Shown: piece by piece, positions 1 through 7,224 of the stretch
Position numbering within the stretch: position 1 is the stretch's first letter
How the letters are laid out: every line of letters starts with the position of its first letter
Source: an uncultured Bacilli bacterium
GTDB lineage: Bacteria; Bacillota_I; Bacilli_A; RF39; UBA660
DNA: 35,993 nt
Assembly: GCA_944363605.1 (NCBI GenBank)
Contig: CALVUM010000012.1
Location: 1 to 35,993 of the forward strand
Direction: 5' to 3'
Made by a program: the position numbers and the translations under genes
Notes under the pieces: model-generated
The model's input: only the letters and a program-made list of their open reading frames with translations
The model's database searches: none
Told to the model about the DNA's origin: nothing

Positions 1-45
1 TTCGGTAGATTACTTTCAAGAAATTATGGGGGAAAACAATCATGA
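1..45 (+). CDS. C-terminal end of an upstream gene (partial)
   Basis: Frame 1 is open from the window edge for 14 codons and stops at TGA 43-45. Its stop overlaps the speD start as ATGA at 42-45, the usual arrangement of translationally coupled genes, and the speD ribosome binding site (GGGGG at 28-32) lies inside it. The last residues read FGRLLSRNYGGKQS. This is too little to identify the protein, and a chance open frame cannot be ruled out. Confidence 0.4.
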   Translation, partial: FGRLLSRNYGGKQS

Positions 46-401
46 ATAATATTTTAGGTGTACATTATTTAATAGATTTTTATGACTGTGATGAAAATTA
101 TTTGATTTCTGTTTCTAAGATAAAAGATTTGATGATAAATGCTGGGGAAATTGGTAATTTTAATGTTGTAAAAAGTTGTTTCCATCAATTTAAGCCGTAT
201 GGTGTTAGTGGTGTACTTGTCTTGAAAGAGTCCCATTTTACAATTCACACATGGCCAGAACATCAGTACGCTACTGTTGATATATTCTTGTGTGATACAA
301 GTCTTAATGTTGATAAAGTAGTAGAATACTTATGTGAAATATTATCAACGGATAATTATAAAATAAAGAAAATTAATAGAGGTGTATTATGTAATGAATA
401 A
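42..401 (+). CDS. speD: S-adenosylmethionine decarboxylase proenzyme
   Basis: This is a prokaryotic class 1 (SpeD/SpeH type) AdoMet decarboxylase of 119 residues, the usual length for the short Bacillus/Thermotoga form. It makes decarboxylated AdoMet, the aminopropyl donor for spermidine synthesis in the cytoplasm. The self-processing site ESHFTIHTWPE is intact. Cleavage between Glu63 and Ser64 should turn Ser64 into the pyruvoyl cofactor. His69 and Cys84 match the conserved processing/catalytic His and Cys of the family. The start has a GGGGG ribosome binding site and overlaps the stop of the preceding frame, suggesting coupling. No spermidine synthase (speE) is visible downstream, so the partner is either upstream of the window or elsewhere. 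A terminator follows at 541-568. Confidence 0.95.
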   Translation: MNNILGVHYLIDFYDCDENYLISVSKIKDLMINAGEIGNFNVVKSCFHQFKPYGVSGVLVLKESHFTIHTWPEHQYATVDIFLCDTSLNVDKVVEYLCEILSTDNYKIKKINRGVLCNE

Positions 402-425
402 TTTGTTTAATTGGAGGATTGAAAA

Positions 426-524
426 ATGAAAAAGAAAATTAATCAAAAGAAACTTATAAGATTATAAAAGGAATAGATTATGAATATGAAGATTTTAATG
501 TGGCAGTAGGGTTTACTATTGAAT
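426..524 (+). pseudogene. Remnant of a small gene after speD (fragmentary)
   Basis: A good ribosome binding site (GGAGG at 413-417) precedes ATG 426, but that frame stops after 13 codons. In another frame, 441-524 reads protein-like (SKETYKIIKGIDYEYEDF, then NVAVGFTIE and a TAA stop), which looks like the tail of a small gene cut off from its start by a frameshift and an in-frame TAA. I do not recognise the family. It lies between speD and the speD terminator, so it was probably co-transcribed. It may be only a random open frame. Confidence 0.3.
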
Positions 525-540
525 AATAAATTTGCTGATT

Positions 541-568
541 AGATCAACTAAAATAGTTGGTCTTTTTA
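541..568 (+). terminator. Rho-independent terminator after speD
   Basis: A 9-bp stem (AGATCAACT with AGTTGGTCT, one G-U pair) and a 5-nt loop are followed directly by a U run. It ends the speD transcript. Confidence 0.8.
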
Positions 569-1024
569 TATACAACGATTACTTTTTATTTTGGTTTTAT
601 CTGCTCTGAGAGAGCCATTTCTATTTGCAGAGGATAAAATTTTTGATAATTATAGACAAACAAAATTAAAATAGTATTATTTGAACAGTAAAGCGTTTGT
701 GATTTGCTTTTTTATGGAAATAACTATCTAATTTAGTTAAAAAAATCAAAAAAATGCGAAAAAATACTTCACAAATGACTTTAAATGGTTATAATGAATT
801 AGGAAGTTGATTCTTGAGCTTGTAATTTTGTGATTTTTTTTACTAAAAAGTTGTAAACGAGCTCACTAATCGCACCAGATTGATAGGAAACTCTAACTTC
901 TATGGTTAGAGTTTTAATATACTTAAGATTTTGATATAATATTTATATAAACTTGATTAATGATGTCAATTTAGTAAACACACTTGTATACTGTCAAAAA
1001 CAATATACAGATTAGGAGAATTAT
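569..1024. other. Gene-poor intergenic stretch
   Basis: I see no convincing open frame here on either strand. The stretch holds the upstream copy of the 81-bp repeat (872-952), which includes a terminator-like hairpin at 888-914 and a TATAAT at 935-940 preceded by TG (an extended -10, TGATATAAT). That promoter probably serves the SGNH hydrolase gene. The remaining ~300 bp show no recognisable feature. Confidence 0.5.
872..952 (+). repeat. 81-bp direct repeat, copy 1
   Basis: It aligns without gaps to 1664-1744, about 67 of 81 bases identical by hand count. The unit contains a perfect 10-bp inverted repeat (AAACTCTAAC / GTTAGAGTTT, 888-914) followed by a T-rich stretch, then a -10-like TATAAT. 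The two copies flank exactly the SGNH hydrolase gene. Confidence 0.75.
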
Positions 1025-1636
1025 ATGAAAAATATAAATATTTTAATATTTGGTGACTCTATTACTTATGGAGCCTGGGATAAGGAAAATGGTGGATGGG
1101 TAAATAGACTAAGATTAGCTTTGGAAAATAAAAGGGAAACTTATTTTAATATTTATAATTTAGGGATACCGGGAGAAACTACTATAAATTTAAAAAAACG
1201 TTTTGATAATGAGTGCAATTATAGATTTAATACTAATGATAAAACTATTATTATTTTTTCCGTTGGCATTAATGATTCTCAAATAATCAAAGATAAAAAC
1301 CTCGTTTTAATAAAAGATTTTAAGAAAAATGTTATTGATTTAATTGACAAAGCAAAGCAATATACTCTATATATTTTATTTATAGGATTAACTAAAGTTG
1401 ATGAAAATAGAACAAAGCCGGTGCTATGGGATAAAAATATTAATTACTCTAATAAGGAAGTAATGAAGTATAATGAGGTATTAAAAAATATTTGTAAAGA
1501 AAAAGTGATAAATTATTTAGATATATTTAATTTGTTAGATACTAAAGATTTAGATGATGGATTACATCCAAATAATAGTGGACATCAAAAATTGTGTGAA
1601 GAAATTTTAAATTGTTTACAAGATTATTATATTTAG
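1025..1636 (+). CDS. SGNH/GDSL-family hydrolase (esterase/lipase-like)
   Basis: A 203-residue single-domain SGNH hydrolase. Block I is FGDSITYG with nucleophile Ser12. The block II glycine is in GIPGE (47-51). Block III is VGIND with Asn83. Block V is DGLHPNNSGH with Asp178 and His181 completing the triad. There is no signal peptide, so it is probably cytoplasmic, like the small GDSL acyl esterases of Firmicutes. The substrate (acyl ester, thioester or acetylated sugar) cannot be told from sequence. The start has GGAGAA at 1016-1021 just upstream. The gene stands alone between two copies of an 81-bp repeat, each with a terminator-like hairpin, so it resembles a monocistronic inserted unit. 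Confidence 0.88.
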   Translation: MKNINILIFGDSITYGAWDKENGGWVNRLRLALENKRETYFNIYNLGIPGETTINLKKRFDNECNYRFNTNDKTIIIFSVGINDSQIIKDKNLVLIKDFKKNVIDLIDKAKQYTLYILFIGLTKVDENRTKPVLWDKNINYSNKEVMKYNEVLKNICKEKVINYLDIFNLLDTKDLDDGLHPNNSGHQKLCEEILNCLQDYYI

Positions 1637-1663
1637 AAGAGAGTTGTTGCGTCTTCCCTTAGG

Positions 1664-1744
1664 GCACCAGAATGATATTAAACTCTAACTTTTATAGTTG
1701 GAGTTTTAATATGTTTAAAATTATAATAGAATATTGTTATAAAC
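1664..1744 (+). repeat. 81-bp direct repeat, copy 2
   Basis: Second copy of the unit at 872-952. The hairpin is kept through a G-U pair (AAACTCTAAC / GTTGGAGTTT, 1680-1706) and is followed by T-rich sequence. It can act as the terminator of the SGNH gene. The copy lies directly upstream of the T-box promoter. Confidence 0.75.
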
Positions 1745-1758
1745 ATAGCTAAAGTATA

Positions 1759-1787
1759 TTGGTATTTTTGTTAAAATGTGCTACACT
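1759..1787 (+). promoter_or_regulatory. Likely promoter of the T-box / prolyl-tRNA synthetase transcript
   Basis: TTGGTA at 1759-1764, a 17-bp spacer, and TACACT at 1782-1787. Transcription would begin near 1795, just before the first conserved T-box elements. Confidence 0.5.
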
Positions 1788-1799
1788 TATCTTATAAAT

Positions 1800-1993
1800 C
1801 AAAGACGAAGGAATATTTTTTAGTTTGAATATATCAGAGAGCTTATGGTTGGTGAAAATAAGTTATGTAACTAATTAATTCCTACCTTCAGAGTGAAGTG
1901 CAAACACTTTCGGTAATTTCCGTTATCAAAATTAAGCTAATTAGAGGATGGCACCGTCATAAATTGACTCCTTTGTGCTATCCTTTTATTTTT
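1800..1993 (+). promoter_or_regulatory. T-box riboswitch (specifier CCU, proline)
   Basis: The leader has the T-box landmarks in order. Stem I base GAAGG (1807-1811) pairs with CCTTC (1894-1898). The distal arm begins with the conserved AGAGAG and GGTTGGTGAAAA loop sequence. A CCU triplet followed by A sits just above the Stem I base, as in B. subtilis tyrS, and CCU is a proline codon. The T-box core is GATGGCACCG (1947-1956). The intrinsic terminator pairs AGGATGGCAC (1945-1954) with GTGCTATCCT (1975-1984), followed by a U run. Uncharged tRNA-Pro should stabilise the antiterminator and switch on the downstream synthetase gene. One oddity is that the core reads TGGC, which would pair with a G73 discriminator, whereas bacterial tRNA-Pro normally has A73. 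Confidence 0.9.
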
Positions 1994-2005
1994 GGAGGAA
2001 TTAAA

Positions 2006-2056
2006 ATGTATAAACGACCGAAAAGATATAAAAAATTGATAAGAAAGGATGAGTAA
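2006..2056 (+). CDS. 16-residue basic peptide ORF in the T-box leader
   Basis: ATG 2006 has an excellent ribosome binding site (GGAGG, 1994-1998) immediately after the T-box terminator U run. It encodes MYKRPKRYKKLIRKDE and stops four bases before the synthetase start. The synthetase ribosome binding site (AAAGGA, 2045-2050) lies inside its last codons. It may couple translation of the synthetase or be a small real peptide. No homologue is known to me, so function is open. Confidence 0.4.
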   Translation: MYKRPKRYKKLIRKDE

Positions 2057-2059
2057 AAA

Positions 2060-3340
2060 ATGAAATTAAGTAAATTAAATATTAAAAAAATTAATTTTGA
2101 AAATGTTGATATTAATTATTCTGGGCAAGATATTTTAATGAAATTAGGAGAACTCTATCAATTTGAAAGTGGAATATATGGATATGGAAATATTTGGAGT
2201 AAAATTGAAAGAAACATAGAGAATATTATTATTGAGGAACTTGATAAGGCTGATTGTATTCAGGTTGAATTTCCAAAACTTCAACCAAAAAAAATATGGG
2301 AACAATCTAAGAGATGGAATATTTATACCAAAGACAATGATATCATGTTTACATTAGATAATAATTTAGGAGAATATGGATTAGCACCAACTGCAGAAGA
2401 ATGTGCAATTTTATTTGGAGCTAATCGTTTAAGTTCATATAAAAATTTACCTGCAAGTTACTATCAAATTGGTGAAAAATTTAGAAAAGAGATTAGAACA
2501 AGAGGATATTTATTTAGACCTAGAACTTTTGTAATGATGGATGCATATTCATTTGATACTTCAGAGAAAAATATGAAAGAAACTTTTAATAAAATGCATG
2601 ATGTTTATTTAAATATTTTTAATAGAATTGGTATAAATATAATTCCTGTTGTTAGTGATGGTGGAACAATGGGAGGAAAAGTATCAGAAGAATTTCAAGC
2701 AATAACAAAATTAGGTGAAGATTTAATTCTATATGACGAAAAACATAATATAGGAATCAATAAAGAAGTATTAACATTTGAAGATAAAGATGAATTTATG
2801 ACCCATTTAAATAATAGCGATTTAGATTTGATGAAAGAATATAATTCAATAGAATTAGGAAATAACTTCTTATTAGGCACTAAATATTCTGAAGAGATGA
2901 AACTATATTTTAAGGATGAATATGGAGAAGATAAACCATATTATATGGGATGTTATGGTATTGGATTAGGTAGAATAATCGCAACTATAATAGAAAATAA
3001 TGTTGTAATTGAAAATGGTAAAATAAAAGGTATTTCATTACCTTATAATATAGCTCAATATAAGGTTCAAATTATTTACAAGGAGGATAAAGAACAAATT
3101 GCATTAGAATTGTATGAAAATTTACAAAAAAATGGAATTAATGTAATTCTTGATGACAGAACTGAATACTCTATTGGAAATAAAATTAAAGATGTCTATG
3201 CTTTAGGAACTCCATATATTATAGTAATTGGTGATAGATTTAATGGTGAAAAAATAGAAATAGAAAATACTAAAAATAATTTTGTTGAATCTATAAGTAC
3301 TAATGATATTGTTGAATATTTCAAAAAATTATCAGGATAA
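2060..3340 (+). CDS. proS: Prolyl-tRNA synthetase, short form lacking the INS editing domain
   Basis: A class II synthetase of the bacterial ProRS type that charges tRNA-Pro in the cytoplasm. Visible parts are motif 1 around residues 72-86, the TAEE proline/ATP loop (111-114), motif 2 (141-162, FRKEIRTRG then FRPRTFVMMDAYSF), LGTKYSE (272-278), motif 3 YGIGLGR (299-305), and an anticodon-binding domain (about 335-426). At 426 residues it is about 140 shorter than standard bacterial ProRS. The missing part is the ~180-residue insertion (INS) between motifs 2 and 3 that deacylates Ala-tRNA-Pro, here replaced by a linker of ~50 residues (215-265). It may be the only ProRS, or a second copy. The proline T-box upstream supports the assignment. 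A terminator follows at 3364-3404. Confidence 0.9.
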   Translation: MKLSKLNIKKINFENVDINYSGQDILMKLGELYQFESGIYGYGNIWSKIERNIENIIIEELDKADCIQVEFPKLQPKKIWEQSKRWNIYTKDNDIMFTLDNNLGEYGLAPTAEECAILFGANRLSSYKNLPASYYQIGEKFRKEIRTRGYLFRPRTFVMMDAYSFDTSEKNMKETFNKMHDVYLNIFNRIGINIIPVVSDGGTMGGKVSEEFQAITKLGEDLILYDEKHNIGINKEVLTFEDKDEFMTHLNNSDLDLMKEYNSIELGNNFLLGTKYSEEMKLYFKDEYGEDKPYYMGCYGIGLGRIIATIIENNVVIENGKIKGISLPYNIAQYKVQIIYKEDKEQIALELYENLQKNGINVILDDRTEYSIGNKIKDVYALGTPYIIVIGDRFNGEKIEIENTKNNFVESISTNDIVEYFKKLSG

Positions 3341-3363
3341 AAAGTGTAAATTTTTGATAAAAT

Positions 3364-3404
3364 AGTCATCAAATCTAGTAATTACCGGATATTGATGGCT
3401 TTTT
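3364..3404 (+). terminator. Terminator after proS
   Basis: AGTCATCA (3364-3371) pairs with TGATGGCT (3393-3400, one G-U) across a ~21-nt loop, followed by TTTTT. The large loop makes it weaker than others in the window. Confidence 0.6.
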
Positions 3405-3539
3405 AAATGATAAAAACTGATTATTTAATGGCAGATAAATTCTGAAAAAAACTCTTCAAAATTATTGAAAATATGTTTCCGAATTAGCTTTAAACTTTTA
3501 AATAGATATACATTATTAAAAAAGAAAGGGGAAACAAAC

Positions 3540-3568
3540 TTGCGAAAATGATAAAAGTTTAGTATTCT
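3540..3568 (+). promoter_or_regulatory. Likely promoter of the ASCH-HD-HAD-C39 operon
   Basis: TTGCGA at 3540-3545, 17-bp spacer, TATTCT at 3563-3568. It is the best match in the gap between the proS terminator and the first gene. Confidence 0.45.
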
Positions 3569-3594
3569 TAAATAAAGAAAGCTGAGGATAAAAT

Positions 3595-4491
3595 ATGAAA
3601 GTTTTAAGCTTAACAGAGCCATTCGCTACATTAATCAAAAATGGGTTCAAAACTATCGAAACAAGAAGCTGGAAAACGAACTACAGAGGTAGATTATATA
3701 TTCATGCAAGCTCCACTAAAATTTCGAAAGATACATTAAAGAGGCAAAAATTAATGTCTTTAGTTAACGATTTATCATTTCATTTTGGCTATATAATTTG
3801 TGAATGTGAACTAGTAGATTGCATTTATATGACTGAAGAATATGTAGAAAATATGAAAAAAAATCATCCTCAAGAATATTTATGTGGAGAATACAAAGTC
3901 GGAAGATATGCTTGGATTTTAAAAAATATTAAACCGTTGAGTAATCCGATTAAAGCCAAAGGAAATTTAAATATTTGGAATTTTTATAACGAATGTGAAA
4001 TAATGAACCTGATGAGAAATACAGAATATGGTTGGTTAGATAAAAATAATAATAAGCATAGTGTTGTGGATGAAACATATTCAGATAATTACATATTACA
4101 ATCTCCAAAAGAAATTATAAAAAATAAAATTGGCGTATGTTGGGATCAAGTTGAACTTGAAAGATATTTTTTTAAAAATAATGATTGGAATATAAAAACA
4201 ATTTTTTTAGTTCATTATGATGAAAATAAATGTCCTACTCATACATTTTTAACATTTGAAAAAGAGAAGAAAGTATATTGGTTTGAACATGCATGGGAAA
4301 GATTTAGAGGGATTCATGAATATAAAAACTATGAAGAGTTATTTTCTGATATAAAAAATAAATTTATAAAATTTGAATTAAATAATGAATATGAATCTGA
4401 AAATTTGATGCTATATGAATATTCAAAACCAAAGTATCATATTGGTACAAAAGAATTTTATAGTCATTGTGAGTTAGGGAAAAAATTATGA
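3595..4491 (+). CDS. ASCH domain fused to a transglutaminase-like (papain-fold) domain
   Basis: 298 residues with two domains. Residues 1-130 are an ASCH (PUA-fold, RNA- or nucleotide-binding) domain with the hallmark NGFKTIETRSW (16-26). Residues 140-298 look like a transglutaminase-like cysteine domain: a candidate nucleophile Cys182 in GVCWDQ, His216 in PTHTF and an acidic residue in WFEHAWE (229-235). The ASCH fold is linked to RNA binding, and in E. coli YqfB to N4-acetylcytidine hydrolysis. Transglutaminase-like domains are often peptidases or amidases. The combined function is unknown. It is the first gene of a tight operon (32 bp to the HD gene) with a GAGG ribosome binding site at 3583-3586. 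I am confident of both domains but not of the substrate. Confidence 0.8.
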   Translation: MKVLSLTEPFATLIKNGFKTIETRSWKTNYRGRLYIHASSTKISKDTLKRQKLMSLVNDLSFHFGYIICECELVDCIYMTEEYVENMKKNHPQEYLCGEYKVGRYAWILKNIKPLSNPIKAKGNLNIWNFYNECEIMNLMRNTEYGWLDKNNNKHSVVDETYSDNYILQSPKEIIKNKIGVCWDQVELERYFFKNNDWNIKTIFLVHYDENKCPTHTFLTFEKEKKVYWFEHAWERFRGIHEYKNYEELFSDIKNKFIKFELNNEYESENLMLYEYSKPKYHIGTKEFYSHCELGKKL

Positions 4492-4523
4492 TAAAATAGA
4501 AAAAGCTTTTGAGGTGATAGAAC

Positions 4524-5531
4524 TTGAATCAATACTTAAATATTTTTATAGATGAAAATTATCCCAAATTTATAGATAAATATCTTTCCACAAAAACTCT
4601 AAAAAGACTTAAAAATATTACGCAGTTTTGTGGTTGTGATTATACACAATTATATTCTCCATTATTTTACTATACAAGATATGATCATAGTTTAGTAGTT
4701 GCACATATGACATGGCATTTTACTCACGAGAAAAAAGAAACAATTCTAGCATTATTACATGATATTGGAACTCCTTGTTTTGCCCATTGTATAGACTATG
4801 TATTTGGAGATTACTTAAATCAAGAGTCTTCTGAAAAAAGTTTAATGGAAATTATTAATAAAGACAAAGAACTTCAAAAGTATTTAAAAGAAGATGGTGT
4901 AACACTAGATGACTTGAATGATTATTCACATTTTCCTATTTTAGAAAACAAATCACCTAAACTTTGTACAGACAGATTAGATGGGGTATTACATACGTGC
5001 TACATTTGGCTTCATACTCATTCATTAAAAGAAATAAAAGAAGTGTATAACAATTTAACCGTGCTAGAAAATGAAGAGAATAATAAAGAAATCGGCTTTA
5101 AAGATATAGATATAGCCAAAAAATTTGTAGAAATGGTCTACGTTTATGCTAAAGAATTACAAGGAAATAAAGATAAATATGTTATGAAATATATATCTGA
5201 AATAGTAAAAAAGGCTGTAGATCAAGGCGTTTTAACATTAGAAGACTTATATAAGAAAAAAGAAAAAGAACTATGTGAAATATTTGCTTCCAACTTTGCT
5301 TCATGGGAAAAATTTACTCAAACAACGACTATAAATAATACAGATACTGAACCAAAGCAATTTTATATTTCTTTTGCAACAAAAAAAAGAAATGCTATAC
5401 CTCTAGTTAAAACGCCAAATTCTATCAAAAGAATTTCTGAAGTTTCAAAAGAATCTGAAGAGAAATATCAAAAATTAAGCGAATTTAAAGATTCAAAATA
5501 TGCCTATATTAAAGAAATAAAAGAAATATAA
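4524..5531 (+). CDS. HD-domain phosphohydrolase
   Basis: 335 residues, starting at TTG 4524 with GAGGTG (4511-4516) at good spacing. The HD metal-site signature is present: His55 (TRYDHS), His79-Asp80 (LLHDIGTPCF) and a downstream Asp in CTDRLDG near residue 150. HD enzymes hydrolyse nucleotides or other phosphoesters with two metal ions. YDHS...HDIG with a nearby FAH recalls dGTPase/SpoT-like branches, but the substrate cannot be read from sequence. The C-terminal third (about 230-335) is charged and lacks a recognisable domain. Second gene of the operon, 28 bp before the HAD gene. Co-occurrence with ASCH and HAD proteins suggests nucleotide or RNA metabolism, which is inference. Confidence 0.85.
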   Translation: MNQYLNIFIDENYPKFIDKYLSTKTLKRLKNITQFCGCDYTQLYSPLFYYTRYDHSLVVAHMTWHFTHEKKETILALLHDIGTPCFAHCIDYVFGDYLNQESSEKSLMEIINKDKELQKYLKEDGVTLDDLNDYSHFPILENKSPKLCTDRLDGVLHTCYIWLHTHSLKEIKEVYNNLTVLENEENNKEIGFKDIDIAKKFVEMVYVYAKELQGNKDKYVMKYISEIVKKAVDQGVLTLEDLYKKKEKELCEIFASNFASWEKFTQTTTINNTDTEPKQFYISFATKKRNAIPLVKTPNSIKRISEVSKESEEKYQKLSEFKDSKYAYIKEIKEI

Positions 5532-5559
5532 ACTTATTTTTAAGAAAGGAAGAAAAGAA

Positions 5560-6045
5560 ATGGCCAAAAGTAAAATAAAAGAATTATTTAAAGATCCTAA
5601 AACTGTTTATATATTTGATGTCGATGGAGTCTTGGCTCCTATAGAATACGGAGAATATACCCATTACGAATTAGATGATGAAGCTTGGGCTAGGGAGCTT
5701 TTAAAGGAAGATTTTTATCAAGATAGAATGCCTTTTAAAGCTTTTCAAGAATTTTTAAAAGACAAAGAAAAATCTAAAGTTTATGTAGCAACTAAGGTGA
5801 TGAATGAGATAGAAAAACAGCAAAAAATTTGTTTTTTAGAAAAAAACTATGGAATTTTAAAAGAAAACATCTTTGAAGTATATAAAAACGAAGAGAAATT
5901 AGATGTGATAAAAAAAATAAAAGAAGAGTATCCTTTATTAGATGCTAAATATTTTGTTATGATAGATGATTCAATAGAAGTTTTAAATCATATTATGGAA
6001 AACTCAGAATTTTCGACAGTCCATGTAAGTAGTTTTTTAAAATAG
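5560..6045 (+). CDS. Small HAD-superfamily phosphatase-like protein
   Basis: 161 residues. The HAD motif I is FDVDGVLAP with nucleophile Asp20 and general acid Asp22. A lysine-containing region follows, and motif IV is VMIDDS near residues 133-138. It is short for a HAD enzyme, with little room for a cap, so it may act on a macromolecular or large phosphorylated substrate. An AGGAAG ribosome binding site precedes ATG 5560. It is third in the operon, 28 bp upstream of the C39-like gene. A dephosphorylation role on nucleotides or on phosphate ends is plausible but not shown. Confidence 0.82.
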   Translation: MAKSKIKELFKDPKTVYIFDVDGVLAPIEYGEYTHYELDDEAWARELLKEDFYQDRMPFKAFQEFLKDKEKSKVYVATKVMNEIEKQQKICFLEKNYGILKENIFEVYKNEEKLDVIKKIKEEYPLLDAKYFVMIDDSIEVLNHIMENSEFSTVHVSSFLK

Positions 6046-6073
6046 TTAGTATCGGTAAGAAAAGAGGGCAAGG

Positions 6074-6694
6074 ATGCCTAAAAGAGCATATTACTATAAC
6101 CATGATTTTTTTACAATGTCTAATGACGAAGAAATTATTTTATTACCAAATTTTAAAACTTTTCAGCAAAAGGAAAATTATACATGTGGCCCAGTATGTG
6201 TTCAAATGATTTTAGAGTATTATAAAGATACCGTGCCAACTGAAGAAAGTTTAAAAAAGGAATTAAAATCAAAAAAACAAAAAGGAACAGAAATTGCAAA
6301 TATTGTAAAATTTTTTAAGAAAAAAAATTATCTTATAGATAGTAGTTTAAATCGCAAAAGAAATAAAGAAGGGTATATTTTCCCAGATTTCTTTTCTTTT
6401 CAAAAATTTGTAATAGAAAATTTAAAGGTTGGCTATCCCATTTTAGTAGAAAGCTTTTATTATGGCGGACATTATGAAATTATCATTGGCTATGATAAAC
6501 GTTCAAAAGAAAAAGATTTCAAAAAGGATATCTTGATTTTTGCCGATAGCGCAGATGACACGGACGATTATATAGATGGTTATCATTACTTATCGGCATA
6601 TAAATTTTTTTCGATGTGGCGAGATGTCTTATGTTTAAAAAAGAAAAATCGAATTCAACCCTTTATCGTAATTAAGAAGAAAGATGGCTTTTAA
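6074..6694 (+). CDS. C39-like (papain-fold) cysteine peptidase domain protein
   Basis: 206 residues of the peptidase C39_2 type. The catalytic Cys38 lies in NYTCGPVCVQM, His133 in YYGGHYEIIIGYD, and an Asp follows in LIFADSADD (about 155-161). There is no signal peptide or transmembrane segment, so unlike bacteriocin-exporter C39 domains it seems cytoplasmic. Expected chemistry is cleavage of a peptide or isopeptide bond. Last gene of the operon: the stop codon lies within the terminator hairpin at 6684-6707. It is the second papain-fold protein of the operon, after the transglutaminase-like domain of the first gene. Confidence 0.82.
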   Translation: MPKRAYYYNHDFFTMSNDEEIILLPNFKTFQQKENYTCGPVCVQMILEYYKDTVPTEESLKKELKSKKQKGTEIANIVKFFKKKNYLIDSSLNRKRNKEGYIFPDFFSFQKFVIENLKVGYPILVESFYYGGHYEIIIGYDKRSKEKDFKKDILIFADSADDTDDYIDGYHYLSAYKFFSMWRDVLCLKKKNRIQPFIVIKKKDGF

Positions 6695-6707
6695 AAGTCA
6701 TTTTTTT
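6684..6707 (+). terminator. Terminator of the ASCH-HD-HAD-C39 operon
   Basis: ATGGCT / AGTCAT stem (extendable through the TTTAAA loop) followed by seven T. It overlaps the stop codon of the C39-like gene. Confidence 0.65.
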
Positions 6708-6756
6708 GAAACTTTTTTTAAAATTTTAACACTTATTATATAGAAAGAGGTTAGTT

Positions 6757-7224
6757 ATGTCAGAGTTTGAAGAGTTTTATCAAAAAAGTTATACCAAATT
6801 TTATCAATTTTTAATACTTCAAGCATCAAATTTAAATAATATTGATGATATTTTACAAAATGCCTATTTAGCAGTTTATAAAAAAATGAAAAATCAAAAA
6901 ATTGATAATTTAGAATCTTATTTATATAAAGTAGGCTGGAATCTATTAAAAAAAGAACGAAAACTTTCAAAAGAATGCCATTTAGACGAAAATATTCTAA
7001 ATACTTATTGGAGTGTTGAAGAAAAAGTCCTCTTAAATGAAGATTTAAACCTTGTATGGAAATATTTAAAAACAAAAGATTTGTCTATTCAAAAAGCTTT
7101 TTATTTATACTATTTAGGAATGAGCATTAAAGATATTTCAAAAAGTTTGCGAGTAAATGAATCACAAGTTAAAAATTATATTTATCGTACCCGTAAGGAA
7201 TTAAAGGAGATGATGAAAAAATGA
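6757..7224 (+). CDS. ECF-type RNA polymerase sigma factor
   Basis: 155 residues with a sigma-70 region 2-like N-terminus (about 1-75, with the DDILQNAYLAVYKKM helix) and a region 4 HTH (about 105-155, MSIKDISKSLRVNESQV). There is no region 1 or 3, as in ECF factors. The gene overlaps the next, a membrane protein, by 4 bp (ATGA, 7221-7224), the usual arrangement for a sigma factor and its anti-sigma factor. It probably redirects RNA polymerase to an envelope-related regulon. The ribosome binding site is AGAGG (6744-6748). Confidence 0.85.
   Translation: MSEFEEFYQKSYTKFYQFLILQASNLNNIDDILQNAYLAVYKKMKNQKIDNLESYLYKVGWNLLKKERKLSKECHLDENILNTYWSVEEKVLLNEDLNLVWKYLKTKDLSIQKAFYLYYLGMSIKDISKSLRVNESQVKNYIYRTRKELKEMMKK

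Noticed and set aside
569-870. Search for a tRNA or small RNA in the gap after speD
   Set aside because: No cloverleaf, CCA end or GTTCRA T-loop was found. The stretch is AT-rich without paired structure beyond the known hairpins.
872-1744. Integron attC or insertion-sequence ends
   Set aside because: No attC-type core sites (RYYYAAC/GTTRRRY pair with proper spacing), no transposase or integrase and no target-site duplications were found. The repeats are direct, not inverted.
3425-3622. Reverse-strand open frame of 65 codons
   Set aside because: Lies opposite the promoter and start of the ASCH gene, has no ribosome binding site and a low-complexity hydrophobic translation. It is a chance frame in AT-rich DNA.
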